Below are positions 43,714 to 51,249 of a stretch of 64,000 nucleotides of DNA, one piece after another (within the stretch, counting starts at the first letter, position 1; the number at the start of each line of letters is the position of its first letter). The notes beneath the pieces were generated by a model. That model was not told where the DNA came from. It searched no databases and saw only the letters and a list, made by a program, of their open reading frames with translations. The position numbers and the translations under genes were made by a program. Location of the stretch: positions 186,001-250,000 of the forward strand of contig NZ_QLZR01000001.1 of the NCBI RefSeq assembly GCF_003289955.1, in the 5' to 3' direction. This DNA comes from Planococcus halotolerans. GTDB lineage: Bacteria; Bacillota; Bacilli; Bacillales_A; Planococcaceae.

Positions 43714-45675
43714 CTATTTCATTTTTTTCAATAAATATAAAAGATATGGTGTCCCGATTAAAGCGACAATCAGTCCACTCGGTATGTCATTTGGCGCAAT
43801 CAATGTGCGGCCGATGAAATCCGCTGTCACGAGCAGCAGCCCGCCGATCAGACCGGAAGACAGCATCAGCGGCAAATGGCGGAAACCAACCAGACGCCTT
43901 GCAATATGCGGCGCAACCAATCCGATAAAGCCGATCGTTCCGACAATGGAAACTGCGGCAGTGGATATCGCCACTCCAACGACAAGCGCCCAAACGCGGG
44001 TGGAGCGGATATTCAATCCAAGTCCTGCAGCGACATCATCTCCGAAAGTCAATGTATCCAGGCTGCGTGTGATGTAGACCGCCGGCCAGATAAACAAAGC
44101 GAACAGAATCAGTGCAAATTGCACATCATCCCATCCTTTCGCGTACGTGCTGCCCGACAACCAGACAAGTGCGCTGGCAACGGCAAGTTTTGCTTTCACA
44201 ACAAGAATTTGAGTCGCTGCGGAACCGAACGCTGAAATGGCGATTCCCATCAATGCGACTAGCATCGGCTGAAAGTTATTTTTCCAGGCCGTCAGCAATA
44301 TGATGCCAAGCGCCAGAGATGCCCCCAGTGTGGCACCGAGCGGCAGAAATGCGGGAGGAATCGCCGGAAATACGACCAGTAACAACATCGCTCCTGCTCC
44401 TCCCATCGACGTGACACCGAGCACACTGGCATCTGCAAGAGGATTTCTTAAGACTCCCTGCAGAATCACACCGGTAATCGCCAGCATGACGCCAACGATG
44501 AAGGCAGTCAATACACGCGGCACCCGGAATTCCCACACGACCGGCGATAACCAGTCGAAATTCCATGCGCTGCCGTTAAAGCTTAAAGCAAGCGTCGTAA
44601 CACCGATGATTGCTGCTATCAAAATAGGGACGAGCATCTTCAAACGGATAGGTTTTGTCGTTCCGCCCATCTGCCGCTCGCCGCGCTTCATAGACCTGGC
44701 TGTTTTCCATGCCAAGTATAATAACCAAGGTCCGCCGATCAGCGCGGTCATCGCGCCAGCTGGCACTTCCTGCCCTGGCTGGATCAGACGACCAAGTACA
44801 TCTGCACCAATGAGCATGACACTGCCCCACAGGAATGAATGGATCAATATTTGAAGATGGCCACGGATGCCCATCATGCGGACAATGTGCGGTGCCATCA
44901 ATCCGATAAATCCGATGGGCCCGACAACACTTACAGTCGTTGCCGCTAAAACGATGGCCATTCCCCATGCCGCCAGTTTTACCAGGCGGACATTTTGGCC
45001 AAGCGAAGAAGCGATATCTTCTCCAAGAGACAAGATATCCATCGGCTTAGCGAGCAACAGAACAACGGCAAATGTAACAAAAATCACAGGTGCCGCAAAT
45101 TGCACGCCCCCCCAGTTCAACTGCACCAATGTGCCGGATCCCCATAAGAAGAGCCCATTAGTTTCATTTTCAAAAAGCAATTGCATCGTCCCGGTCATGG
45201 ACGCGAAGAGCAGCGAGATGATCATTCCTGTCAACGCTACACGGACCGGATCCATCTGCTTCCCAGAAAGACCTATGACAAGCAAAGATGATATGACTGC
45301 ACCCAATAACGCCGTTGCAAACGGAAAGCCGCCGACAAAACCGGGAAAAAGGATCGTGCTGAGCACAACAAAAAAGAATGCGCCGGCATTTATGCCGAGA
45401 GTTCCGGGAGAAGCAAGCGGATTATTCGTCAGCGTCTGCAGAACTGCTCCGGACACTGCCAGCGCCCCACCGGCCAAAATACCGACTGCCAGCCGCGGCA
45501 AGCGGAGACTGACCACAATATCCTGGATACGCCCTTCCGTCCAAACACCGGAAAGCAGATCCGAAACGGAATAATCCGCCTGCCCTTGCGTCAAATGAAT
45601 AATAGATAACGCAAAAAGCAGGAAAAAGCCCCCTGTCAAAGAGACAAAGGACTTCGCTTTCAGTTTGCCTTGCAT
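43714..45675 (-). CDS. Fused FecCD-type siderophore permease (FhuB-like)
   Basis: Membrane permease of 653 residues made of two FecCD domains in tandem (about 1-325 and 335-653). Each half ends with the family strings VSVVGPIGFIGLMAPHIVR or VSIVGTIGFIGLVAPHIAR and a Gly-rich cytoplasmic loop that contacts the ATPase. E. coli FhuB has this fused form; most Bacilli use two separate genes. Its ATG overlaps the binding-protein stop (TAATG). With the upstream lipoprotein and the divergent ATPase it makes one Fe-siderophore importer. Confidence 0.92.
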   Translation of the reverse strand: MQGKLKAKSFVSLTGGFFLLFALSIIHLTQGQADYSVSDLLSGVWTEGRIQDIVVSLRLPRLAVGILAGGALAVSGAVLQTLTNNPLASPGTLGINAGAFFFVVLSTILFPGFVGGFPFATALLGAVISSLLVIGLSGKQMDPVRVALTGMIISLLFASMTGTMQLLFENETNGLFLWGSGTLVQLNWGGVQFAAPVIFVTFAVVLLLAKPMDILSLGEDIASSLGQNVRLVKLAAWGMAIVLAATTVSVVGPIGFIGLMAPHIVRMMGIRGHLQILIHSFLWGSVMLIGADVLGRLIQPGQEVPAGAMTALIGGPWLLYLAWKTARSMKRGERQMGGTTKPIRLKMLVPILIAAIIGVTTLALSFNGSAWNFDWLSPVVWEFRVPRVLTAFIVGVMLAITGVILQGVLRNPLADASVLGVTSMGGAGAMLLLVVFPAIPPAFLPLGATLGASLALGIILLTAWKNNFQPMLVALMGIAISAFGSAATQILVVKAKLAVASALVWLSGSTYAKGWDDVQFALILFALFIWPAVYITRSLDTLTFGDDVAAGLGLNIRSTRVWALVVGVAISTAAVSIVGTIGFIGLVAPHIARRLVGFRHLPLMLSSGLIGGLLLVTADFIGRTLIAPNDIPSGLIVALIGTPYLLYLLKKMK

Positions 45676-46652
45676 TAATTATTCACCATCACATCTGTAA
45701 TTTGGTCCATCAATGTTTCAGCGGATAAAGGACCACCGTACAACCAAGTGTCCGGCCCTAAATCATACGTGCGGCCTTCCTGGACGAAATTCAGGTTTTC
45801 CCAAACCGGGTTTCCGGCAAGCTGGTTTTCGTAGATATTGTCTTCATCCGGGACAGTGTAGAGGTAATTGGCATCTTCGTACTGCACCAATCCTTCCACG
45901 TTGAATGTGCTTGAACCGAAAACTTCGAACTGATCCGGTTCATGGACATTATTCAACCCGATACGCTCAAGAATGATCGAAGCCATCGAATGTGGCGTAA
46001 ACACACGGATTTCCGGTGCCTGAGGGCCTGAATAAGCCAGTGTCAAGATGACGTCATTTGTTTTAAGGTCAGCAGCTTCGATTTCAGCCGCGCTTTCTTC
46101 GTATTTTTCTTCAAGATCTGCAAGGACCTGATCAGCCTCTTCTGTTTTGTCTACAGCTTTGGCAATTTCAAGGAACGTCGTTTCCATTTCTTCATATAAA
46201 TTGATGCTGTCATCTTCCGGATACGGATTGAAGATGACCGTCGGAGCAATGCGTTCCAATTCTTCAAGCATCGCCGTATGACGGAAGTCAACACCGATAA
46301 TCAGATCCGGATCAATCTCTGCAATGGCTTCAAGGTTCGGTTCCTGGCGGCCGCCGACATCGATGACCGTTTCATCCAATTGCGGTTCGATATTCACATA
46401 GTCACCATAAGACTCGATATCAGCCATACCTGCAGGCTGAACGCCTACTGCCAATAAATCTTCAGCATACGTCCACTCAAGAACAACTACTTTCTTAGCC
46501 GGCTGGTCTAAAGTGACTTCGCCATTTGTCCCCTGTATCGTAACGGATTCTCCTCCGTTTTCAGTTTCAGTTGCTGTATCTTCTTCTCCCGACGAACAAG
46601 CCGCCAAGACCAGCATAATTGCTGCAAGTAATAATAATGTCCATTTTTTCAT
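45675..46652 (-). CDS. Iron-siderophore substrate-binding lipoprotein
   Basis: Class III periplasmic-type binding protein of 325 residues with a lipoprotein signal (lipobox LAAC, Cys at about 19) and an acidic linker. The PeriBP fold shows VVVLEWTYAEDLLAVGVQP near 55 and IAEIDPDLIIGVDF near 110. Two lobes are joined by one long helix. Anchored on the outer face of the membrane, it delivers ferric hydroxamate or citrate-like siderophores to the permease. Fur box 22-36 nt upstream. Confidence 0.92.
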   Translation of the reverse strand: MKKWTLLLLAAIMLVLAACSSGEEDTATETENGGESVTIQGTNGEVTLDQPAKKVVVLEWTYAEDLLAVGVQPAGMADIESYGDYVNIEPQLDETVIDVGGRQEPNLEAIAEIDPDLIIGVDFRHTAMLEELERIAPTVIFNPYPEDDSINLYEEMETTFLEIAKAVDKTEEADQVLADLEEKYEESAAEIEAADLKTNDVILTLAYSGPQAPEIRVFTPHSMASIILERIGLNNVHEPDQFEVFGSSTFNVEGLVQYEDANYLYTVPDEDNIYENQLAGNPVWENLNFVQEGRTYDLGPDTWLYGGPLSAETLMDQITDVMVNN

Positions 46653-46673
46653 GATGTAACCTCCAAGGTTATT

Positions 46674-46688
46674 TGATAACGATTCTCA
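46674..46688 (-). promoter_or_regulatory. Fur box of the binding-protein/permease operon
   Basis: TGATAAC-G-ATTCTCA, a 7-1-7 site close to the Fur consensus TGATAATNATTATCA. Confidence 0.82.
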
Positions 46689-46747
46689 ATACGTTTTTAT
46701 TTTAGGACTTCCTGTCACATTTGTAAAGGGAAAGTTTAAATAAATAG

Positions 46748-46762
46748 TGAAAATCGTTCTCA
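46748..46762 (+). promoter_or_regulatory. Fur box of the ATPase/FhuF-like operon
   Basis: TGAAAAT-C-GTTCTCA, a second 7-1-7 site, overlapping the -35 box of the promoter TTCTCA/TATAGT (46757-46786). Confidence 0.8.
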
Positions 46763-46786
46763 CTTATCATTAATTTATGATATAGT
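46757..46786 (+). promoter_or_regulatory. Promoter of the ATPase operon
   Basis: TTCTCA, 18 nt, TATAGT. The -35 lies inside the Fur box, so iron-loaded Fur would block RNA polymerase. Confidence 0.55.
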
Positions 46787-46846
46787 ATGGGTATTGAGAA
46801 AACCTATCAGTTAGATTTATGGCTAAAGATGCGGAGGAATTGAACG

Positions 46847-47671
46847 ATGACTATGGCTGTCAAAACCAATGACCTATCAATCGGATACAACGATAAACTT
46901 CTATTTGAAAATTTGAACCTTTCTATACCCCGCGGTGAAATTTCTGTTTTTGTGGGAAGCAACGGCTGCGGTAAATCTACATTGCTCCGTTCAATCGCCC
47001 GCCTGTTGAAACCGCAGGAAGGTTCGATTTTACTCGAAGGCAAAGAAGTGCATAAAATGTCTTCACGAGAAGTTGCCAAGAAAATGGGCATCCTTCCACA
47101 ATCTCCTGTTTCACCGGAAGGTTTGACTGTACACGATTTGGTTAAGCAAGGTCGTTATCCTCATCAGTCATGGCTTAAACGCTGGATGGAAGATGACACA
47201 GAAAAAGTGGAAGCTGCGATGAAAGCTACCCGCGTCGATGAATTCCGCGACAAACCGGTCGATGAACTTTCCGGCGGCCAGCGCCAGCGCGCCTGGATTG
47301 CAATGACGCTTGCACAGGATACCGATGTCATACTTCTAGACGAGCCAACAACATTTTTGGATATGACCCATCAAATAGAGATTTTGGATCTTTTATTCGA
47401 ATTAAATGAAACGCATGGCCGCACAATTATCATGGTGCTGCATGATTTAAACCTTGCATCTCGCTATGCCCATAATATCATCGCCATAAAAGACGGTGAA
47501 GTGTTCGGACAGGGCACTCCTGAAAGTGTTATCAGCTGTGATTTGGTCCGCTCTGTTTTCGGTATGGAATGCCAGGTTTCAAAAGATCCGCTTTTTGGAA
47601 CACCTCATTGCGTGCCTTTCGGCAGAGGACGCTGCATCGTTCCGGAACTCCGTGAAGCGCTGGGGTCTTAA
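46847..47671 (+). CDS. Iron-siderophore ABC transporter ATP-binding protein (FhuC/FecE-like)
   Basis: ATPase of 274 residues: Walker A GSNGCGKST near 38, Q-loop PQSPVSPEG near 85, signature LSGGQRQR near 142, Walker B VILLDEPTTFLD near 163 and the switch His in MVLHDLN near 197. Energises the fused permease encoded on the opposite strand. The ATG at 46847 follows GGAGG; a second ATG six bases on is too far downstream to be preferred. Fur box and promoter directly upstream. Two nt separate it from the next gene. Confidence 0.93.
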   Translation: MTMAVKTNDLSIGYNDKLLFENLNLSIPRGEISVFVGSNGCGKSTLLRSIARLLKPQEGSILLEGKEVHKMSSREVAKKMGILPQSPVSPEGLTVHDLVKQGRYPHQSWLKRWMEDDTEKVEAAMKATRVDEFRDKPVDELSGGQRQRAWIAMTLAQDTDVILLDEPTTFLDMTHQIEILDLLFELNETHGRTIIMVLHDLNLASRYAHNIIAIKDGEVFGQGTPESVISCDLVRSVFGMECQVSKDPLFGTPHCVPFGRGRCIVPELREALGS

Positions 47672-47673
47672 TT

Positions 47674-48318
47674 ATGGAAGAACTTGAACTTTTCCAGGTT
47701 AAAGTCCGGCGTGAAGCGAACGGCTTCATGAATATGGAAGAAGCCACGGAAAGCCGTTACCCTGAATTGATAAAAGAAATAGTTCATGCATCCGGAGCAC
47801 CAAATGAAGCCGTAGCCTCGTCTATCTTCATGAGGCGCTTCGGTTTTTTCATAACTGCACAGCTTTATTTATTGGCGCACAATAAAATATGGGTTGGTCC
47901 GCTGGATGAAGTGCATCTGGAAAATACACAGGGCAGCATCAGTTTTGCAGTCGATGAACGTTTTATACGCGAACGGGTGGATGGTGATTTGGAGAAGGTT
48001 TTGAAAGATTATGCTTTTCCGGTCGTTGAAGCTTTCCGCACAGCCGGACATGTTTCGAAGATTATATTATGGGAGAATATCTGGGGGTATGCTATCTGGA
48101 TGTATGGCATGCAGAGTTCCGAACAGGCAGAACGGGACATTGAAACTCTTATGGAAGATGAAATCTGGCAGCCGGAAATGCGGAAATCCTATTTCCGCCA
48201 GTTTTTAGGCGGCCACAGTTTTGAAGAAGCGAAAGCCGACTATAAACGGATTACCTGCTGCTTGTATAAAGAGTTGCCGGAAACCGATAAATGCCCTTAT
48301 TGTCCCCTGCGAAAATAA
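47674..48318 (+). CDS. FhuF-like siderophore-iron reductase (first copy)
   Basis: Protein of 214 residues ending in the FhuF cysteine motif: CC near 193, then CPYCPL near 206 (CC-x10-CxxC), which holds a [2Fe-2S] cluster. FhuF proteins reduce ferric siderophores in the cytosol to free the iron. The body shows the family string RKSYFRQFLGGHS. It is 2 nt downstream of the Fur-controlled ATPase gene, so it is co-transcribed with it. A paralogue with the same ending lies at 48.9 kb. Confidence 0.85.
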   Translation: MEELELFQVKVRREANGFMNMEEATESRYPELIKEIVHASGAPNEAVASSIFMRRFGFFITAQLYLLAHNKIWVGPLDEVHLENTQGSISFAVDERFIRERVDGDLEKVLKDYAFPVVEAFRTAGHVSKIILWENIWGYAIWMYGMQSSEQAERDIETLMEDEIWQPEMRKSYFRQFLGGHSFEEAKADYKRITCCLYKELPETDKCPYCPLRK

Positions 48319-48350
48319 ACGCTCTGCGGTGCTTGCCGCGGAGCGTTTTT
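48317..48350 (+). terminator. Terminator of the ATPase/FhuF-like operon
   Basis: Stem AAACGCTCtGCGG / CCGCgGAGCGTTT overlapping the stop codon, then TTTTG. Confidence 0.82.
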
Positions 48351-48382
48351 GTGTTTATCGAGTGATTTCGCTGGCGAGTGAT

Positions 48383-48431
48383 CATAGAATCGCTTTGACT
48401 GCCCATAGAACTGAAAAATCCGCTCATAGAA
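48383..48431. repeat. 21-nt-periodic CATAGAA repeat (3 units)
   Basis: CATAGAA begins at 48383, 48404 and 48425, spaced exactly 21 nt, between the FhuF-like gene and the convergent VOC gene. Confidence 0.6.
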
Positions 48432-48432
48432 T

Positions 48433-48795
48433 TTATTTCAGGAATTCCAGACGGTTGCCGAAAGGGTCGAATACGAAAAACCTTTCCACTCCCGGTATGC
48501 TGTCATCGACAGTAACAGTGATGCTGTTTTCTTCCAGATGGTTCTGCAAAATTCCGTATTCTGAAACCTTGAAAGCCGGATGTGCTTTTTTAGCTGGATT
48601 AAACGGTTCTTCGATTCCCACATGCAATTGAAACTCATCGAATTCAAACCATACTCCGCCTCTCGCTTTTAACGGTTCCGGTTTTTCGATTTCCTTCATG
48701 CCCAATACCCCGCTGTAAAAAGCGATTGCTTCCGATTCGCCGCCTTTTGGTGCTGCTACTTGAATATGATCGATTTTACCAATAGAAAATTCCAT
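48433..48795 (-). CDS. VOC-family (glyoxalase-fold) protein
   Basis: Small metal-dependent-fold protein of 120 residues. It has the beta-alpha-beta-beta-beta repeat with the metal-site His in IDHIQVAAP near 10 and Glu near the C-terminus (GNRLEFL). VFDPFGN is the usual family ending. Members include glyoxalase I, fosfomycin-resistance and dioxygenase proteins; the substrate is unknown. ATG at 48795 after GAGGTGGG. Single gene; the longer frame to 48828 has no ribosome site. Confidence 0.85.
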   Translation of the reverse strand: MEFSIGKIDHIQVAAPKGGESEAIAFYSGVLGMKEIEKPEPLKARGGVWFEFDEFQLHVGIEEPFNPAKKAHPAFKVSEYGILQNHLEENSITVTVDDSIPGVERFFVFDPFGNRLEFLK

Positions 48796-48940
48796 TTCGC
48801 CCACCTCTTTCTTTCTTAGATTACCCAACAGGCGATTGAAATGAAATGAGCAGTTTTCTATCGACCTTTATAATCTTCTCTTATCACTTTGCAATTGTAC
48901 GCTACTTTCAGTAGCATAAAAGAAAAAGGAGGACGGCTGT

Positions 48941-49621
48941 GTGGAATTTTCCAATCAATTAAAAATGGCACTGGCATCCCAGTCGGTTGCAGTCGACCGT
49001 GAGCCGGTAAATCCTCTTTCACGTGATAGGGAATCGCGTATTGAAGAGTTGAAACGCTGGAGCGGTTCGGAAAACAGCGGTGTCGCAATTTCTTATTTTT
49101 TCCGGCAATATGCTTTATTCGTGTCTGCCCAATTTCACTTGCTCACTTACCAGAATGGCTATTTCGAATGTGCCGGTGAAGATCTGACTTTCAACCGTAT
49201 ACATAATTATGGTTTCAATTTACTCGAGACCCATGTCCCTTCTGCACATTTCAAAAACGTCGAGACGAATGAAAGGTTTTCCGCTTTCCACTACATTTTG
49301 CATGAACAAACAGCAAAGCTGATTGACGAGTTCCGCAGCCATGTAAAAATATCCCCTCTTATTCTATGGGACAACGTGTTGGGTTCGGTCATCTGGTTTT
49401 ATGCCAATCTGGAACAGCGTGACCCGCGGCGGGCGGCGGCGGATCTGGAATGGCTGATGGATGCTGCAAATTGGTCGCCTATGCGAAAATCCCATTTGGC
49501 CCGGCTGCTGGGAGACGCTTCACTCGGGCAAGCCGTGTCCCGCCCTTTGAGGAAAACGTGCTGCCTTTACAAGGAACTTCCGCAATTTGATACGTGCACG
49601 TTCTGTCCCCAGCCAAATTAG
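48941..49621 (+). CDS. FhuF-like siderophore-iron reductase (second copy)
   Basis: Protein of 226 residues with the same ending as the copy at 47.7 kb: TCCLYKELPQFDTCTFCP near 205-222 gives CC-x10-CxxC for a [2Fe-2S] cluster. Shares RKSHLARLLGD with RKSYFRQFLGG of the first copy. GTG at 48941, 8 nt after AAGGAGG. It has its own promoter region, where no clear Fur box was seen, so control may differ from the first copy. Two reductases beside one transporter suggest different siderophores. Confidence 0.82.
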   Translation: MEFSNQLKMALASQSVAVDREPVNPLSRDRESRIEELKRWSGSENSGVAISYFFRQYALFVSAQFHLLTYQNGYFECAGEDLTFNRIHNYGFNLLETHVPSAHFKNVETNERFSAFHYILHEQTAKLIDEFRSHVKISPLILWDNVLGSVIWFYANLEQRDPRRAAADLEWLMDAANWSPMRKSHLARLLGDASLGQAVSRPLRKTCCLYKELPQFDTCTFCPQPN

Positions 49622-49645
49622 CATGTGAATTTTTTGTTTTGAGGA

Positions 49646-49750
49646 TTTATCAGCGATTTTTGACGGTTTATCGTCGATTTTTTTCTGTTTATCAGCGATT
49701 TTCGATGGTTTATCAGCGGTTTTTCGTTGTTTATCAGCGATTCTCATTGA
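49646..49750. repeat. 21-nt-periodic TTTATCAGCGATTTT repeat (5 units)
   Basis: TTTATC begins at 49646, 49667, 49688, 49709 and 49730, exactly 21 nt apart, each followed by (A/G)(A/T)CG(A/G)TTTT-like sequence. Lies in the gap after the second FhuF-like gene. Confidence 0.8.
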
Positions 49751-49756
49751 ATCCAC

Positions 49757-49788
49757 AAAAAAGCCTCAGCATCCGCTGAGGCTTTTCG
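49757..49788 (-). terminator. Terminator of the VLRF1-like gene
   Basis: Stem AAAAGCCTCAGC / GCTGAGGCTTTT with an ATCC loop, then T-run on the minus strand. Confidence 0.86.
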
Positions 49789-49789
49789 T

Positions 49790-50674
49790 TTATTTCTCAA
49801 ATACTTCATGCAGGATATTTCCTGGCGAACTGTTGATGAAGTTTTTGTAAATGCAGCTATTCGGTTTTTTCTGCAGGGCTTTCGAGAAAGACTTGGCATG
49901 ATCTGCTTCTCCCACGACATGAATTTCTTCCCATTTGCGTTCTTTTTTCAGCTTTTCGACTTTAGATCCCATATCTTTGTAGAAGCGTTCCAAATTCTCT
50001 TTCAAACGGTGATCCAATTCGTCGACAGGGCTTCCACCGCCGCTGCCTCCAATCACAGGACTGTTGCCGCCTGCAGCGCCGCCGCCCGGCGATCCGGCAC
50101 CAACTGAATTTGCACCGACACCAGCTCTTCCCTGGACCCTGCCGGAACTGCGGACACCTTTTTGTTCCGTCCAGACTTCAAGGTTGGCATCAAAATCATA
50201 ATAAATCTCTTCATTGACAATTCCCATCGAAGTATCCAAAATTCTTATTCCTTTAAAGCTAGGCAATATAACGCCTGCATAAGGATAGGCTTTATACATA
50301 TATCTCAATTGATCCAATACAGGCTCCGTCTCCCAATGGAAATTGGTTTTAACCGGGACTTGAACATAATGCACAGACCAAAGATCTTTATGCGGAGATG
50401 CAAAAATAACGACACCCTTCTGGAGGTCGTCTTGATTGTCATTTATTTCTCTTTCCACTTTCTTCTTAAGAGACTTATAGTTTTTGATTTCATTTTCATC
50501 GTGCGAAGCTTCCAGGTACTCTTCAATTCGCTTAAGGCCATTCTTCAGATGAATCCGCCATGCCCCATTTTGCGCATTTAAATCTGCAGGATTCGTATTC
50601 AGGTAGACACTTAAAACACAGCGGTCTTCACATTTGAAGTTTTTTAACTCCTGGATTTCATCGTATAATGTCAT
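49790..50674 (-). CDS. VLRF1-type bacterial eRF1-like protein with Gly-rich loop
   Basis: Protein of 294 residues of the bacterial aeRF1/Vms1-like release-factor group (VLRF1). The N-terminal part (SVYLNTNPAD near 23) and the middle domain have the RNase-H-like eRF1 fold; a Gly/Ser/Pro-rich loop (about 180-220) takes the place where eRF1 carries GGQ and Vms1 its catalytic Gln. The C-terminal part has VEKLKKERKWEEIHVVGE, the ribosome-facing domain. Family members are thought to release nascent chains or split stalled ribosomes. ATG at 50674. A perfect sigma-B promoter (GTTTAA-13-GGGTAT) makes it a general-stress gene. Confidence 0.8.
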   Translation of the reverse strand: MTLYDEIQELKNFKCEDRCVLSVYLNTNPADLNAQNGAWRIHLKNGLKRIEEYLEASHDENEIKNYKSLKKKVEREINDNQDDLQKGVVIFASPHKDLWSVHYVQVPVKTNFHWETEPVLDQLRYMYKAYPYAGVILPSFKGIRILDTSMGIVNEEIYYDFDANLEVWTEQKGVRSSGRVQGRAGVGANSVGAGSPGGGAAGGNSPVIGGSGGGSPVDELDHRLKENLERFYKDMGSKVEKLKKERKWEEIHVVGEADHAKSFSKALQKKPNSCIYKNFINSSPGNILHEVFEK

Positions 50675-50713
50675 GCATTCATCATCCTCCCTATTTCCTT
50701 GCTTGTTACCTGA

Positions 50714-50738
50714 ATACCCGAACACTTCTGTTTTAAAC
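50714..50738 (-). promoter_or_regulatory. Consensus sigma-B promoter of the VLRF1-like gene
   Basis: GTTTAA, 13 nt, GGGTAT on the minus strand, an exact match to the B. subtilis sigma-B consensus. Confidence 0.85.
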
Positions 50739-50770
50739 TGACCTTTTTTTAAATTTAAAATTATCCAAAA

Positions 50771-50795
50771 GTTTATCTTTTAAGCTACGTGGTAA
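50771..50795 (+). promoter_or_regulatory. Sigma-B-like promoter of the DUF3243 gene
   Basis: GTTTAT, 13 nt, TGGTAA. It faces away from the VLRF1 promoter 33 nt to the left, making a divergent pair. Confidence 0.6.
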
Positions 50796-50836
50796 ACAGA
50801 GACTAGCAACAAAAATTAAAAGGAGAGTGTTATAGA

Positions 50837-51148
50837 ATGGAAAACGTAAACAAAAAAGTTGATGAAAAACTGAAGAATTTTGATGATGAAAAGAAAGAAG
50901 ACATCCTCGCGAATTTCAATCAGTTTAAACAATATTTGAATGATAAAGTTGAAATCGGTGAAAAAATGGGCTTGAGTGAAGAACGTCTTGCACAAATCAC
51001 TGAAAAAGTGGCAGGCTATCTCGCGAAGAATGAGGAGCCGAAAAACCGTGAGGAACATCTTCTTCAGGAACTATGGAAAGTCGGCAATAAAGAAGAACAG
51101 CACATGTTAGCTCATATGCTATTGCGCATGGTGCAAAAAGAAGACTAA
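50837..51148 (+). CDS. DUF3243 protein (YmfJ-like)
   Basis: Helical protein of 103 residues matching the DUF3243 family of Bacilli (B. subtilis YmfJ): NFNQFKQYLNDKVEIGEKMGL near 29, VAGYLAKNEEPKNREEHLLQ and a final LWKVGN...AHMLLRMVQ. Function unknown. RBS AAGGAGAG. A sigma-B-like promoter precedes it. In B. subtilis ymfJ is not in a stress cluster, so the neighbourhood here is notable. Confidence 0.86.
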   Translation: MENVNKKVDEKLKNFDDEKKEDILANFNQFKQYLNDKVEIGEKMGLSEERLAQITEKVAGYLAKNEEPKNREEHLLQELWKVGNKEEQHMLAHMLLRMVQKED

Positions 51149-51166
51149 AAAACTTTACAGTAACGC

Positions 51167-51204
51167 AAAAAGGGCATCGGAAACTTATCCGGTGCCCTTT
51201 TTAT
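51167..51204 (+). terminator. Terminator of the DUF3243 gene
   Basis: Stem AAAAGGGCAtCGGA / TCCGgTGCCCTTTT. Confidence 0.86.
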
Positions 51205-51249
51205 AATGAAATCTGCTTTTTAGCTATTTAATTGTACGTTCCTGATCCA

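Noticed and set aside
48830-48940. Fur box before the second FhuF-like gene
   Set aside because: TTATAATCTTCTCTTATCA has some similarity, but no 7-1-7 arrangement reaches the match seen at the two accepted boxes.
49646-49750. Possible CRISPR array
   Set aside because: Units are 21 nt with no distinct unique spacers of 30 nt or more, and no cas genes are present.
49520-49756. Antisense open frame with IADK-type heptad repeats
   Set aside because: It lacks a ribosome site, is antisense to the FhuF-like 3' end, and its repeats are explained by the 21-nt DNA repeat, which keeps any frame open.
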